Position numbers and translations under genes: made by a program. The notes under the pieces were generated by a model that saw nothing but the letters and a program-made list of their open reading frames with translations, searched no databases and had not been told where the DNA came from. DNA of 64,000 bases from Streptomyces glaucescens (GTDB taxonomy: Bacteria > Actinomycetota > Actinomycetes > Streptomycetales > Streptomycetaceae), in assembly GCF_000761215.1 (NCBI RefSeq), contig NZ_CP009438.1:6428501-6492500 (forward strand). Direction: 5' to 3'. Shown in pieces: positions 18,606 to 27,075 of the stretch. How positions within the stretch are numbered: the stretch's first letter is position 1; the number at the start of each line of letters is the position of its first letter.

Positions 18606-18681
18606 GGAGTCGCTTCGAGTCGCTGTGAGCCGCCTGCGCGTCCGCTGTGGTGCGGACGCGCGGGTACCTCTCGGGTACCTC
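18606..18681. repeat. Short direct repeats upstream of the mini-protein
   Basis: A GAGTCGCT motif recurs with a 10-bp period near 18606-18624. GGGTACCTC recurs at 18662-18670 and 18673-18681 with an 11-bp period and contains the palindrome GGTACC. This is the divergent region between the mini-protein and the GlxA gene, so helically phased regulator sites are possible, but no known box matches. Confidence 0.35.
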
Positions 18682-18761
18682 GCCGGAGCCGGGGCACACA
18701 TGGCAGGAAAGGTGGGCTGCTCGTCATTGCGGCCATCGCCCGCACCCCGAAGAATCGACGC

Positions 18762-19721
18762 ATGCCGCAGCGAACCGTGCTCGTCGTGGTCTTCGACGAG
18801 GTGCAGAGCCTCGACGTCACCGGCCCCGTGGAGGTCTTCACCGGCGCCGAGCAGCACACCCCCGGCTCCTACCGGGTCCGTACGGCCTCCCCGGACGGGG
18901 CCCCCGTCCGCACCTCCAGCGGACTGACCCTGGTCTCCGACGGGGCCCTGGCCACTGCCGCCGTTCCGCACACCCTGGTGGTCCCCGGCGGGCCGGGCAC
19001 CCGGCACCCGGACCCACGGCTGGCCGACTGGCTGCGCCGGCACGGGGCGCGCGCCGAGCGGCTGGTGTCGGTGTGCACGGGCGCGGCGCTGCTCGCCGCG
19101 GCGGGCCTGCTGGACGGGCGGCGCGCCACCACCCACTGGGCGTACTGCGCCGCCCTCGCCCGCGACCACCCGGCCGTCCGGGTGGACCCCGAGCCGATCT
19201 ACGTCCGGGACGGCAACGTGGCCACCTCCGCCGGCGTCACCTCCGGCATCGACCTGGCGCTCGCGCTGGTCGAGGAGGACCTGGGCCGGGACGCCGCCCT
19301 CACCGTCGCCCGCCACCTGGTGGTCTTCCTGCGCCGGCCGGGCAACCAGGCCCAGTTCAGCGCCCAGCTCGCCGCCCAGACCGCCCGCCGCGAGCCGCTG
19401 CGCGACGTCCAGCAGTGGGTCTCCGAGCACCCGGCCGCCGACCTGAGCGTGGCGGCGCTGGCCGCCCGCGCGCGGCTGTCCCCGCGCCACTTCGCCCGCG
19501 CCTTCCGCGCGGAGACCGGCATCACCCCCGGCCGGTATGTCGACCGGGTCCGCCTGGAACACGCCCGCCGCCTCCTGGAGGACACCGCCGACGGCATCGA
19601 GGAGATCTCCCGTGCCAGCGGCTACGGCACCCCCGAGGCGATGCGCCGCGCCTTCGTCCGCGCGCTGGGAGCGGCCCCGGCGGAGTACCGCCGGCGGTTC
19701 CGCCCGGCCCCCGTCCTCTGA
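18762..19721 (+). CDS. GlxA family transcriptional regulator (DJ-1/PfpI + AraC HTH)
   Basis: The 319-residue protein starts at ATG 18762. Residues about 1-190 form a DJ-1/PfpI class I amidotransferase-like domain with the nucleophile-elbow region LVSVCTGAALLAAAGLL. Residues about 215-315 hold two AraC helix-turn-helix motifs (VAALAARARLSPRHFARAFRAETG and IEEISRASGYGTPEAMRRAF). GlxA-type proteins sense small molecules and activate catabolic genes. The PfpI enzyme gene 30 bp downstream is the likely target and partner. Confidence 0.93.
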   Translation: MPQRTVLVVVFDEVQSLDVTGPVEVFTGAEQHTPGSYRVRTASPDGAPVRTSSGLTLVSDGALATAAVPHTLVVPGGPGTRHPDPRLADWLRRHGARAERLVSVCTGAALLAAAGLLDGRRATTHWAYCAALARDHPAVRVDPEPIYVRDGNVATSAGVTSGIDLALALVEEDLGRDAALTVARHLVVFLRRPGNQAQFSAQLAAQTARREPLRDVQQWVSEHPAADLSVAALAARARLSPRHFARAFRAETGITPGRYVDRVRLEHARRLLEDTADGIEEISRASGYGTPEAMRRAFVRALGAAPAEYRRRFRPAPVL

Positions 19722-19751
19722 GCCGAGTCTCCACCACCGAAAGGGACCCCC

Positions 19752-20387
19752 ATGCAGATCGCCGTCGTCCTCTACGACCGCTTCACCGCCCTGGACGCCG
19801 TCGGGCCGTACGAGACCCTCGGCCGCCTGCCCGGCGCCGAGACGGTGTTCGTCGCCGAGCGGACCGGCCCCGTCCGCACCGACACCGGCACCCTCGCCCT
19901 CACCGCCGACAGGACCCTCGCCGAAGTGCCGGGCCCGGACATCGTGGTCGTCCCCGGCGGTCCCGGGCAGACCCAGCAGATGGAGAACCGGGCCCTGCTG
20001 GACTGGCTCCGGGCCGCCGACGCGACCAGCACCTGGACGACCTCGGTGTGCACCGGCTCGCTGCTGCTGGCCGCCGCCGGGCTGCTGACCGGACGCCGGG
20101 CCACCTCGCACTGGCTGGCCCTGGACCTCCTCGCGGGCCTCGGCGCCGAGCCCACCGGAGAGCGGGTCGTCTTCGACGGCAAGTACGTCACCGCCGCCGG
20201 GGTCTCCTCCGGCATCGACATGGGCCTCGCCCTGCTGGGCCGGATCGCGGGCGACGAGCACGCCCAAGCCGTGCAGCTGCTCACCGAGTACGACCCGCAG
20301 CCGCCCTACGACGCGGGTTCGCCGGACAAGGCCCCGGCGCACCTCGTCGAGGAGTTCCGCGGCAAGAGCCGGTTCATCCTGACGTAG
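19752..20387 (+). CDS. DJ-1/PfpI family protein, isonitrile-hydratase-like
   Basis: The 211-residue protein follows a clear GAAAGGGAC site. The nucleophile cysteine sits in TSVCTGSLLLAAAGLL, followed by GRRATSHWLALD, both close to bacterial isonitrile hydratase (InhA), which turns isonitriles into N-formamides. Glutathione-independent glyoxalase or chaperone roles are alternatives within the superfamily. It is co-oriented with the GlxA regulator, which shares the same domain. Its 3' end overlaps the convergent crotonase gene by 14 bp. Confidence 0.85.
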   Translation: MQIAVVLYDRFTALDAVGPYETLGRLPGAETVFVAERTGPVRTDTGTLALTADRTLAEVPGPDIVVVPGGPGQTQQMENRALLDWLRAADATSTWTTSVCTGSLLLAAAGLLTGRRATSHWLALDLLAGLGAEPTGERVVFDGKYVTAAGVSSGIDMGLALLGRIAGDEHAQAVQLLTEYDPQPPYDAGSPDKAPAHLVEEFRGKSRFILT

Positions 20388-21123
20388 TCCAGGTGAAGCG
20401 GGGCGCGCGGCGCTCCAGGAACGCCGTGACGCCCTCCGCGGTGTCGGAGCTCTCCCGCGCCCGCGCCGCCCAGTGGCCGTCCCGGTCGGTCCGGCCGTTG
20501 GCGAACTCCTTCGCCGCCGCCTGCGTCAGCTGCGAGCGCGCGGCCAGGACGCGGGTGAACGCGGCGACCCGCCCGGCGAGTCCGCCCTCCGGCAGCACCT
20601 CGTCCACCAGTCCCGTCCGCAGCGCCCGCTCCGCGTCGATCAGCTCGCCGGAGAACAGCAGGTACTTCGCGGCGGCCGGACCGACCAGCGACACCAGCCG
20701 CCGGGTGGAGGACGCCGGATAGACGATGCCGAGCTTCGCCGGGGTCACCCCGAACAGCGCTCCCCGCTCCGCGAACCGCAGGTCACAGGCGGCGGCGAGC
20801 TGCGACCCGCCGCCCACGCAGTGCCCCCGGACCGCCGCGAGCGTCGGCTTCGGGAACGCGGCCAGCGCCTCCTCGGCGGCCACCGCCAGCGCCTGCGCCC
20901 GCTCCGGGGACCCCTGGAGGGTGGAGATGTCGGCGCCCGCGCAGAAGGTGCCGTCCGCTCCGGTGAGCACCAGCGCGCGGACCTCCGGATCGGCGGCCAG
21001 GGCCGCCAGCAGCGGCGGCAGCGCCTCCCACATCGCGGCGGTCATCGCGTTGCGCTTGGCCGGATGGTGGATGACGACGGTGGCGACCGAGTCGGCGACG
21101 TGGTGCAGCAGCTGGGGCTCCAT
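20374..21123 (-). CDS. Enoyl-CoA hydratase/isomerase family protein
   Basis: The 249-residue crotonase-fold protein starts at the ATG complementary to 21121-21123 (MEPQLLHHVADSVATVVIH); upstream in-frame sequence has no family match. The oxyanion-hole segments are GTFCAGADISTL and HCVGGGSQLAAACDLRFA. The acid residue positions of hydratases (two Glu) are not both evident: GIVYPASSTRRL takes the second site. The reaction may therefore be isomerisation or another crotonase chemistry rather than simple hydration. Its 3' end overlaps the convergent PfpI gene. Confidence 0.88.
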   Translation of the reverse strand: MEPQLLHHVADSVATVVIHHPAKRNAMTAAMWEALPPLLAALAADPEVRALVLTGADGTFCAGADISTLQGSPERAQALAVAAEEALAAFPKPTLAAVRGHCVGGGSQLAAACDLRFAERGALFGVTPAKLGIVYPASSTRRLVSLVGPAAAKYLLFSGELIDAERALRTGLVDEVLPEGGLAGRVAAFTRVLAARSQLTQAAAKEFANGRTDRDGHWAARARESSDTAEGVTAFLERRAPRFTWTTSG

Positions 21124-21423
21124 GCGCGGGATGCTAACCGCCGCGGGCGTACACACGATCGACGGGACACCCCTGAGCGGACCCGGGCCGGTCGCCGCCG
21201 GGTGCGGCGGGCGCCGGGCCGTGGGCCCGGTCCCGGACGGCGGCCCCGGCCGGGCGGAAGCGACAAACCCGTACAACCCGAAGAGTTCGCGAAGTCGGCA
21301 CGGGCGGGGCAGGAGTAGTCCCACAACTGACCGCGTCATACGCCATCGGTCAAAAGCGCTCGATAGTCGCTGACTTGTGTTCAGCTCCGCGGCGTCGGCG
21401 GGCTCGTTGTCACCATTCGGGAT
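21124..21423. other. 300-bp divergent intergenic region
   Basis: This gap separates the minus-strand crotonase gene from the RsbW-like ATPase gene. I see no RNA gene or convincing small ORF. Its right end carries the left arm of an inverted repeat described separately. Confidence 0.6.
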
Positions 21424-21433
21424 GTGGTGACAA
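21407..21433. promoter_or_regulatory. Inverted repeat spanning the start codon of the RsbW-like gene
   Basis: TTGTCACC (21407-21414) and GGTGACAA (21426-21433) are perfect 8-bp complements separated by 11 bp that contain the first GTG start codon. As DNA it could be an operator; as RNA it would hide the initiation region. Confidence 0.45.
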
Positions 21434-21933
21434 TCGAGCGCGAGGGTGGCGACCGGACGATGGCAGGCGGCCCAGAGGCACCCCTGGAGGAGAAGACGCC
21501 CGATCCGCTGCCGTACGAGGGGGTCTGGAGGTTCACCGCCCCCGCCGTCGACGCCTCGGTCCCGCAGGCCCGGCACGCCGTCCGGGACCTGCTGCGGCGA
21601 CAGGGCGTACCGGTCTGCGACGACGTGGCGCACGGCCTGCTGCTAATCGTGTCCGAGCTGGTCACGAACGCCGTCCGGCACGCGGCGCTGCTGTCGCCGA
21701 CGATCGCCGTGGAGATCGCCGTGGGCGCCGAGTGGGTGCGGCTCTCGGTCGAGGACAACCACCCCTACCGCCCCACCGCCCTGGAGGCCGACCACGCCCA
21801 GACCGGCGGGCGCGGACTGCTGCTGGTACGGGAGATCACCCGCGAGGCGGGCGGAGCGTGCGACGTCGAGCACACGACGACGGGCGGCAAGGTGATCTGG
21901 GCCGCCCTGCCGCTCGCCCCCGCACGGCACTAG
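21424..21933 (+). CDS. RsbW/SpoIIAB-like ATP-binding protein (HATPase_c)
   Basis: The 169-residue protein carries a GHKL ATPase fold: the N box LLLIVSELVTNAVRHA, the G1 box VEDNHPYRP and the G2 region TGGRGLLLVREIT. These single-domain proteins are serine kinases of anti-sigma type or orphan relatives, very numerous in Streptomyces. No sigma factor or anti-anti-sigma gene is adjacent, so the partner is unknown. The start is uncertain: GTG 21424, GTG 21427 or ATG 21460 (MAGGPEAPLEEK) are all possible. The first lies within an inverted repeat. Confidence 0.85.
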   Translation: MVTIEREGGDRTMAGGPEAPLEEKTPDPLPYEGVWRFTAPAVDASVPQARHAVRDLLRRQGVPVCDDVAHGLLLIVSELVTNAVRHAALLSPTIAVEIAVGAEWVRLSVEDNHPYRPTALEADHAQTGGRGLLLVREITREAGGACDVEHTTTGGKVIWAALPLAPARH

Positions 21934-21936
21934 CCG

Positions 21937-21959
21937 CACGCGGGGGCGGTCCCCGCGTG
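21937..21959. terminator. Bidirectional hairpin between RsbW-like gene and idi
   Basis: CACGCGGGG and CCCCGCGTG form a perfect 9-bp stem around GCGGT, 3 bp after the upstream stop codon and 5 bp before the convergent idi stop. It serves both genes. Confidence 0.75.
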
Positions 21960-21964
21960 GGCCG

Positions 21965-22558
21965 CTACCAGCCCGCGGACGGGCCGGTCAGCTCCCTGAT
22001 CGCCGGGCGGGCCGCGTCCAGGACGGTCATGAACCACGCCGAGAACGGGTCCCTGGCATGCCGCTCCGACAGCTCGGCCGAGGTCACGAACGCGGTGGCG
22101 CCGACCTCCTCCCCGTCCGGGGCGAGCGGCGACTGCACCAGACCCACGAAGAGGTGGTTGTACTCCTGCTCCACCAGGCCCGAAGCCGGGTCCGGGTGGT
22201 TGTAGCGGACCGTGCCGGCCTCCGCGAGCAGCGACGGCGAGACGCCCAGCTCCTCGTGGGTGCGGCGGGCCGCCGCCGCGAAGGGGGCCTCACCGGGATA
22301 AGGATGGCCGCAGCAGGTGTTCGACCACACCCCGGGGGAGTGGTACTTGCCCAGCGCCCGCTGCTGGAGCAGCAGCCGGCCACGCTCGTCGAAGAGGAAG
22401 ACCGAGAACGCCCGGTGCAGCTGCCCGGGCGGCTGATGGGCCGCCAGCTTCTCCCCGGTGCCGATCGTGACGCCGTCCTCGTCGACCAGTTCCAGCAAGA
22501 TCGCGTCCGTGGTGCCGCTCGACGAGCTGTGCGTCGCGGTGGCAGGTGAAATCGGCAT
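21965..22558 (-). CDS. idi: Isopentenyl-diphosphate delta-isomerase, type I
   Basis: The 197-residue Nudix-fold enzyme interconverts IPP and DMAPP, the precursors of all isoprenoids including the hopanoids made 10 kb downstream. The active-site segments are VWSNTCCGHPYPGE (catalytic Cys and metal-binding His) and the Nudix-like AAARRTHEELGV, then NHLFVG. The start at 22558 (MPIS) has an AAGGA site five bases upstream; an ATG two codons earlier would sit on that site. The position near isoprenoid genes matches the S. coelicolor order as I recall it. Confidence 0.95.
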   Translation of the reverse strand: MPISPATATHSSSSGTTDAILLELVDEDGVTIGTGEKLAAHQPPGQLHRAFSVFLFDERGRLLLQQRALGKYHSPGVWSNTCCGHPYPGEAPFAAAARRTHEELGVSPSLLAEAGTVRYNHPDPASGLVEQEYNHLFVGLVQSPLAPDGEEVGATAFVTSAELSERHARDPFSAWFMTVLDAARPAIRELTGPSAGW

Positions 22559-22838
22559 ACCCATCCTTCGCCTCGTTCCTCGCACCCCAAGTCTGCCGTA
22601 CGAATCCGGCACTCCCGGCACTTCCCGGAACGACCCGCATGTCCCGCACGGCAGGCACCGGAAGGGGCCCGGGAGGTGAGCGTGCCCGGCCACCGGGCGG
22701 GGAACCGCCCGTACTGGTGTACGCCACCCCACCCGCCCGGCGCCTCCCGTCCCCCGGATGCGCGAGCACGCACCAGACCCCGCTCGGGTCGGTCGTGAGG
22801 CTCCGGACCTCAAGCCGGGCTGATCCGAACGAAAGGCC

Positions 22839-23777
22839 CTAGTGACACAGCCGTGCCTCGTGCTCGGCGTGGCCGCTCGGCTCCAGCTGGAAGGTGCAGT
22901 GCTCCACGTCGAAGTGGTCGCCGAGACAGCTCTGCAGCTCGTGCAGCATCTTCTCGTTGCCGATCGCGTTCAGGACGTCGGAGCGGACGACGACGTGCGC
23001 GGACAGCACCGGCATGCCCGACGTGATCGTCCAGGCGTGCAGGTCGTGCACGTCCTCCACCCCGTCCAGCGCCAGTATGTGCGCCCGCACCTCGGCCATG
23101 TCGACGCCCTTGGGCGCCGACTCCAGCAGCACGTCCAGCGTCTCGCGCAGCAGCTTCACGGTGCGCGGCACGATCATCAGACCGATCACCAGCGAGGCGA
23201 TCGGGTCCGCGGCCTGCCAGCCGGTGGTCAGGATCACCGCCGCCGAGATCAGCACCGCCACCGACCCCAGCGCGTCCGCAGCCACCTCCAGGAAGGCGCC
23301 GCGCACGTTCAGGCTCTCCTGCTGCCCGCGCATCAGCAGGGTGAGCGAGATCATGTTCGCGACCAGGCCGATCCCGCCGAAGAGGATGGTCAGCCCGCCC
23401 TCGGTGCCGGCCGGGGTGAGGAACCGCTGGATCGCCTCGTAGAGCACGTACCCGCCGACGCCGAGCAGCAGCAGGCAGTTGGCGAGCGCCGCGAGGATCT
23501 CGGCGCGCGCGTAGCCGAAGGTGCGCTTCTCGGTCGGGGGCAGGTTGGCGAAGTGGATGGCGAGCAGGGCCATGCCCAGTCCGAGCGCGTCCGTGGCCAT
23601 GTGCGCCGCGTCGGCGATCAGCGCCAGCGAGTCGGCGAGCAGGCCGCCGACGATCTCCACCACCATCACGGTGAGCGTGATCGTCAGCGCGATCCGCAGC
23701 CGGCCGCGGTACGCCGCGGCGGCCGTGCCCGTGACCGGCGCGCCGTGCGCGTGCCCGTGGTCGTGACCAGCCCCCAT
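22839..23777 (-). CDS. Cation diffusion facilitator (CDF) metal efflux transporter
   Basis: The 312-residue protein has a His-rich N-terminus (GHDHGHAHG) and six membrane segments. The metal site is visible: DSLALIADAAHMATDAL in TM2 (HxxxD) and LEVAADALGSVAVL in TM5 (DxxxD in place of HxxxD). A cytosolic C-terminal domain with DLHAWTITSGMPVLSAHVVV follows. HxxxD in TM2 suggests zinc or cadmium export. It has a strong AGGAGGG site. A 160-bp gap after galE indicates its own promoter. Confidence 0.93.
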   Translation of the reverse strand: MGAGHDHGHAHGAPVTGTAAAAYRGRLRIALTITLTVMVVEIVGGLLADSLALIADAAHMATDALGLGMALLAIHFANLPPTEKRTFGYARAEILAALANCLLLLGVGGYVLYEAIQRFLTPAGTEGGLTILFGGIGLVANMISLTLLMRGQQESLNVRGAFLEVAADALGSVAVLISAAVILTTGWQAADPIASLVIGLMIVPRTVKLLRETLDVLLESAPKGVDMAEVRAHILALDGVEDVHDLHAWTITSGMPVLSAHVVVRSDVLNAIGNEKMLHELQSCLGDHFDVEHCTFQLEPSGHAEHEARLCH

Positions 23778-23939
23778 GAAACCCGCCCTCCTGTGATCGG
23801 TCGGTCCGCGACCACAGTCAACTACGGGTGGGGGGTATCCGGCAACGCGGCACTGAACACCGTTGTCATATGCTCTGACCTGCGAAAACGGCCAGGCGTC
23901 GGGGTGCTGGAGGAAGCGCAGGTCAGCGCCTCGCCGAGG

Positions 23940-24911
23940 TCAGCGCCCCTGGTGCAGCCGCCAGCCCCGCCACGCCGACTCGACCATCTCGCGTACTCCG
24001 CGGCGGGCGGTCCAGCCCAGTTCGGCGGCGGCCCGCTCGGCCGAGGCGACGGCCCGCGGGGCGTCGCCGGGGCGGCGCGGCTCCACCACCGCCGGACGGC
24101 GGTCACCGGTCACCTCGCCGATCAGGGTGACCAGCTCGCGCACGGAGACACCCTCGCCCCGGCCGATGTTCACGGTCAGATCGCCCGCCGCGTCCCCGGC
24201 GGACAGCCGCCGGGTCGCCGCGAGGTGCGCCTCGGCGAGGTCGGCGACATGGATGTAGTCGCGCACGCAGGTGCCGTCCGGCGTCGGGTAGTCGTCGCCG
24301 AAGATCCGCGGCGCCTCACCCCGGGTCAGCCGGTCGAAGACCATCGGTACGACGTTGAAGACGCCGGTGTCGGCCAGCTCCGGGGCGGCGGCGCCGGCCA
24401 CGTTGAAGTACCGCAGGCAGACGGTGGCGATGCCGTGCGCCCGGCCCGCGGCGCGCACCAGCCACTCACCGGCGAGCTTGGTCTCGCCGTAGGGGTTCAC
24501 CGGGGCGCACGGGGTGTCCTCCGTGATGAGGTCCGCCTCCGGGTTGCCGTAGACGGCGGCCGACGAGGAGAAGAGGAACCGCCGGATCCCGGCCTCGGCG
24601 ACCGCGTCCAGCAGCGTCGCCAGCCCACCGACGTTCTCCTGGTAGTACCGCGTCGGCCGGTCCACCGACTCGCCGACCTGCTTGCGGGCGGCGAGGTGCA
24701 CCACACCGGACACCTCGTGCTCGGCGAGGACCCGCTTCAGCAGCTCCCCGTCCAGCGAGGAGCCCCGCACGAGCGGCACGTCCGCCGGCAGCCGCGCGGG
24801 CACGCCCGCGGAGAGGTCGTCCAGCGCCACGACCCGCTCCCCGGACTCGGCCATGGCCCGCGCCACATGGGCCCCGATGTACCCGGCACCGCCGGTGATC
24901 AGCCACGTCAT
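23940..24911 (-). CDS. galE: UDP-glucose 4-epimerase
   Basis: The 323-residue SDR-family enzyme starts MTWLITGGAGYIGAHVARAM with the GxxGxxG cofactor motif. Further hallmarks are the HLAARKQVGESV segment, the Ser of LFSSSAAVYGNP, the catalytic YxxxK in NPYGETKLAGE, and the DGTCVRDYIHVADLAEAH segment typical of GalE. It interconverts UDP-glucose and UDP-galactose. It is divergent from the glycoconjugate operon across 346 bp and could supply galactosyl donors to it, or to Leloir metabolism. The start was chosen at the Rossmann strand. Confidence 0.93.
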   Translation of the reverse strand: MTWLITGGAGYIGAHVARAMAESGERVVALDDLSAGVPARLPADVPLVRGSSLDGELLKRVLAEHEVSGVVHLAARKQVGESVDRPTRYYQENVGGLATLLDAVAEAGIRRFLFSSSAAVYGNPEADLITEDTPCAPVNPYGETKLAGEWLVRAAGRAHGIATVCLRYFNVAGAAAPELADTGVFNVVPMVFDRLTRGEAPRIFGDDYPTPDGTCVRDYIHVADLAEAHLAATRRLSAGDAAGDLTVNIGRGEGVSVRELVTLIGEVTGDRRPAVVEPRRPGDAPRAVASAERAAAELGWTARRGVREMVESAWRGWRLHQGR

Positions 24912-25257
24912 GGTCGTCCACCCTAGTCCCGGGGGCCGCCGCGGGCCGACTCCGCCCGCTGCCGCCGCCGCGGCGCGCACCCTCCGGAACCGCACGCTCA
25001 CCGCCGCGTGTCCGCTATGCCCGTTGTGGCGGGGCCGTTTTGTGCGCCGGCCCCCGCAGCCCCCATGATGATCGCGGCGAGGCGGCTCGCGGGGCGGGGC
25101 GTCGAGGCCGTGAACAGGCGGTGAACACGGGTCTCCGATCATCCGATAGCCTCAGCCGACATGCCGCCGCCTGGCGCAGCCGATGCGCAGCCAAGGGGGC
25201 GCCCCCATCATGTTCAGGCCCGGCGCCACCGCGCCGGCACGCAGGGAGTGAGTTCGG
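24912..25257. other. 346-bp divergent regulatory region between galE and the glycoconjugate operon
   Basis: No RNA gene or supported ORF is present. The right half carries the PHO-box-like repeats and a weak promoter-like sequence described separately. Confidence 0.6.
25110..25150. promoter_or_regulatory. PHO-box-like 11-bp direct repeats and possible promoter
   Basis: GTGAACA occurs at 25110-25116 and 25121-25127, an 11-bp period. On the opposite strand this reads GTTCACC-GCCT-GTTCACG-GCCT, the form of PhoP direct-repeat units (11 bp, GTTCA core). GTGAAC (25121-25126) could also be a -35 element, 18 bp before GATAGC (25145-25150). The site is about 130 bp upstream of a glycerol-phosphate-type operon, a plausible PhoP target. 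Confidence 0.4.
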
Positions 25258-27075
25258 TTGCCGACCGCCATCCTCACCGGTCAGCCGGTCCCCGGATCGT
25301 CGATCGAGGGCGATCTGCGGTCCCTCGGCTTCGAGGTGCGCACCGCCGCCGACGCCGCCGACGCCGAGACGCTGCTCGCCCAGGTGCCCGGTGACCAGCG
25401 GGTGGCCATCGTCGACGCCCGGTTCGTCGGCCACCTGCACGCCCTGCGCCTCGGCCTGACCGACCCCCGCTTCCCGCTCGCCGCCGTCCCCGGCGCCGTC
25501 ACCGCCCGCCCGGCCGGCCGCCAGGCCCTGACCCGCGCCATGGCCCGCGAGAACTCCTCCGGGGGTGGCACCGCCGTCGCCGTCGGCAGCCTCGCCGACC
25601 GCGTGGTCACCGCCCTGGACGCCGACGGCGCCACCGTGCACCGCCCCGAGCTGGGCAGCCTGGTCGCCACCGTTCCCGGCGACCCGCAGACCCGCAACGA
25701 GGCCCGCCAGGCCGTGGCCGCCGTGGACGACGAGGCCGTCCGGCTGAAGTCGGCCGTGAAGGCCCGCGACGGTTTCTTCACCACGTTCTTCATCAGCCCG
25801 TACTCCCGCTACATCGCCCGTTGGTGCGCCCGCAGGGGTCTCACCCCCAACCAGGTCACCACCGCCTCGCTGCTCACCGCGCTGGTCGCGGCGGGCTGCG
25901 CGGCCACCGGCACCCGCGGCGGCTTCGTCGCGGCCGGGATCCTGCTGATCGCCTCCTTCGTGCTGGACTGCACCGACGGCCAGCTCGCCCGCTACTCGCT
26001 GCAGTACTCCACCCTCGGCGCCTGGCTCGACGCCACCTTCGACCGCGCCAAGGAGTACGCCTACTACGCCGGTCTCGCGCTCGGCGCGGCCCGCGGCGGC
26101 GACGACGTGTGGGCGCTCGCGCTCGGCGCGATGGTCCTGCAGACCTGCCGCCACGTCGTGGACTTCTCCTTCAACGAGGCCAACCACGACGCGACCGCCA
26201 ACACCAGCCCCACCGCCGCCCTCTCCGACAAGCTGGACAGCGTCGGCTGGACGGTCTGGGTGCGCCGCATGATCGTCCTGCCGATCGGCGAGCGGTGGGC
26301 GATGATCGCCGTCCTGACGGCCCTCACCACCCCGCGCACCACCTTCTACGCGCTGCTCGCCGGCTGCGCCTTCGCCGCCGCCTACACCACGGCCGGCCGG
26401 GTCCTGCGCTCGCTGACCCGCAAGGCGAACCGCACCGACCGCGCGGCCACCGCGCTCGCCGACCTGGCCGACTCGGGACCGCTCGCCGAGGGCCTGGCGG
26501 CGGCCTTGCGCAAGCCGGCCCGCCGGCTGCCCGGCATCGCCGTCCCCGCGCTCGCCCTGCTCGGCGCGGCCGCCGTCGTCGCCACCGCCGCGTCCACCGG
26601 TCCCGGCAGCCCCTGGCCGGCCGTCGCCGCCGTCGGCTACGCACTGACCTCGGGCCTCGCCGTCGCCCGCCCCCTCAAGGGCGCCCTCGACTGGCTCGTC
26701 CCGCCGTTCTTCCGCGCCGCCGAGTACGGCACGGTCCTCGCGCTCGCGGCCCACGCGGGGGTGAACGGAGCGCTTCCGGCGGCTTTCGGGCTGGTGGCGG
26801 CCGTCGCCTACCATCACTACGACACGGTGTACCGCATCCGCGGCAACGCCGGCGCGCCCCCGGCCTGGCTCACCCGGACCATCGGGGGGCACGAGGGGCG
26901 CACGCTGCTCGTCACCGCTCTGGCCGCGCTGCTCACCGCCGCGCAGTTCAAGGTCGCGCTCACGGTCCTGGCCGTGGCGGTGGCCCTGGTGGTGCTCGTC
27001 GAGAGCATCCGCTTCTGGGTGGCCTCCCACCTGGGTGGCGCGCCCGCCGTACACGATGAAGGAGAACCCGCATGA
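25258..27075 (+). CDS. DUF5941-type CDP-alcohol phosphatidyltransferase with degenerate nucleotidyltransferase-like N-domain
   Basis: The 605-residue protein uses TTG 25258 after GGGAGTGAG. Residues about 1-190 resemble the cytidylyltransferase half of bifunctional IPCT/DIPPS enzymes but lack a GT-A NTP-binding loop. A DGFFTTFFISPYSRYIARW junction then leads into a membrane CDP-alcohol transferase domain. Its motif is complete: Asp237, Asp240, Gly241, Ala244, Arg245, Gly254, Asp258 and Asp262. Further hydrophobic segments fill the C-terminal half. It should join a CDP-activated alcohol to a phosphorylated or lipid acceptor at the membrane. It is coupled to the next gene by ATGA. Confidence 0.85.
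   Translation: MPTAILTGQPVPGSSIEGDLRSLGFEVRTAADAADAETLLAQVPGDQRVAIVDARFVGHLHALRLGLTDPRFPLAAVPGAVTARPAGRQALTRAMARENSSGGGTAVAVGSLADRVVTALDADGATVHRPELGSLVATVPGDPQTRNEARQAVAAVDDEAVRLKSAVKARDGFFTTFFISPYSRYIARWCARRGLTPNQVTTASLLTALVAAGCAATGTRGGFVAAGILLIASFVLDCTDGQLARYSLQYSTLGAWLDATFDRAKEYAYYAGLALGAARGGDDVWALALGAMVLQTCRHVVDFSFNEANHDATANTSPTAALSDKLDSVGWTVWVRRMIVLPIGERWAMIAVLTALTTPRTTFYALLAGCAFAAAYTTAGRVLRSLTRKANRTDRAATALADLADSGPLAEGLAAALRKPARRLPGIAVPALALLGAAAVVATAASTGPGSPWPAVAAVGYALTSGLAVARPLKGALDWLVPPFFRAAEYGTVLALAAHAGVNGALPAAFGLVAAVAYHHYDTVYRIRGNAGAPPAWLTRTIGGHEGRTLLVTALAALLTAAQFKVALTVLAVAVALVVLVESIRFWVASHLGGAPAVHDEGEPA

Noticed and set aside
15898..18927. A 1009-codon plus-strand frame across tex
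   Set aside because: It is antisense to tex, an unmistakable conserved gene, and reads as compositional Arg/Gly/His-rich sequence.
21407..21433. BldD box
   Set aside because: The half-sites TCACC and GGTGA are in the opposite relative orientation to the BldD consensus.
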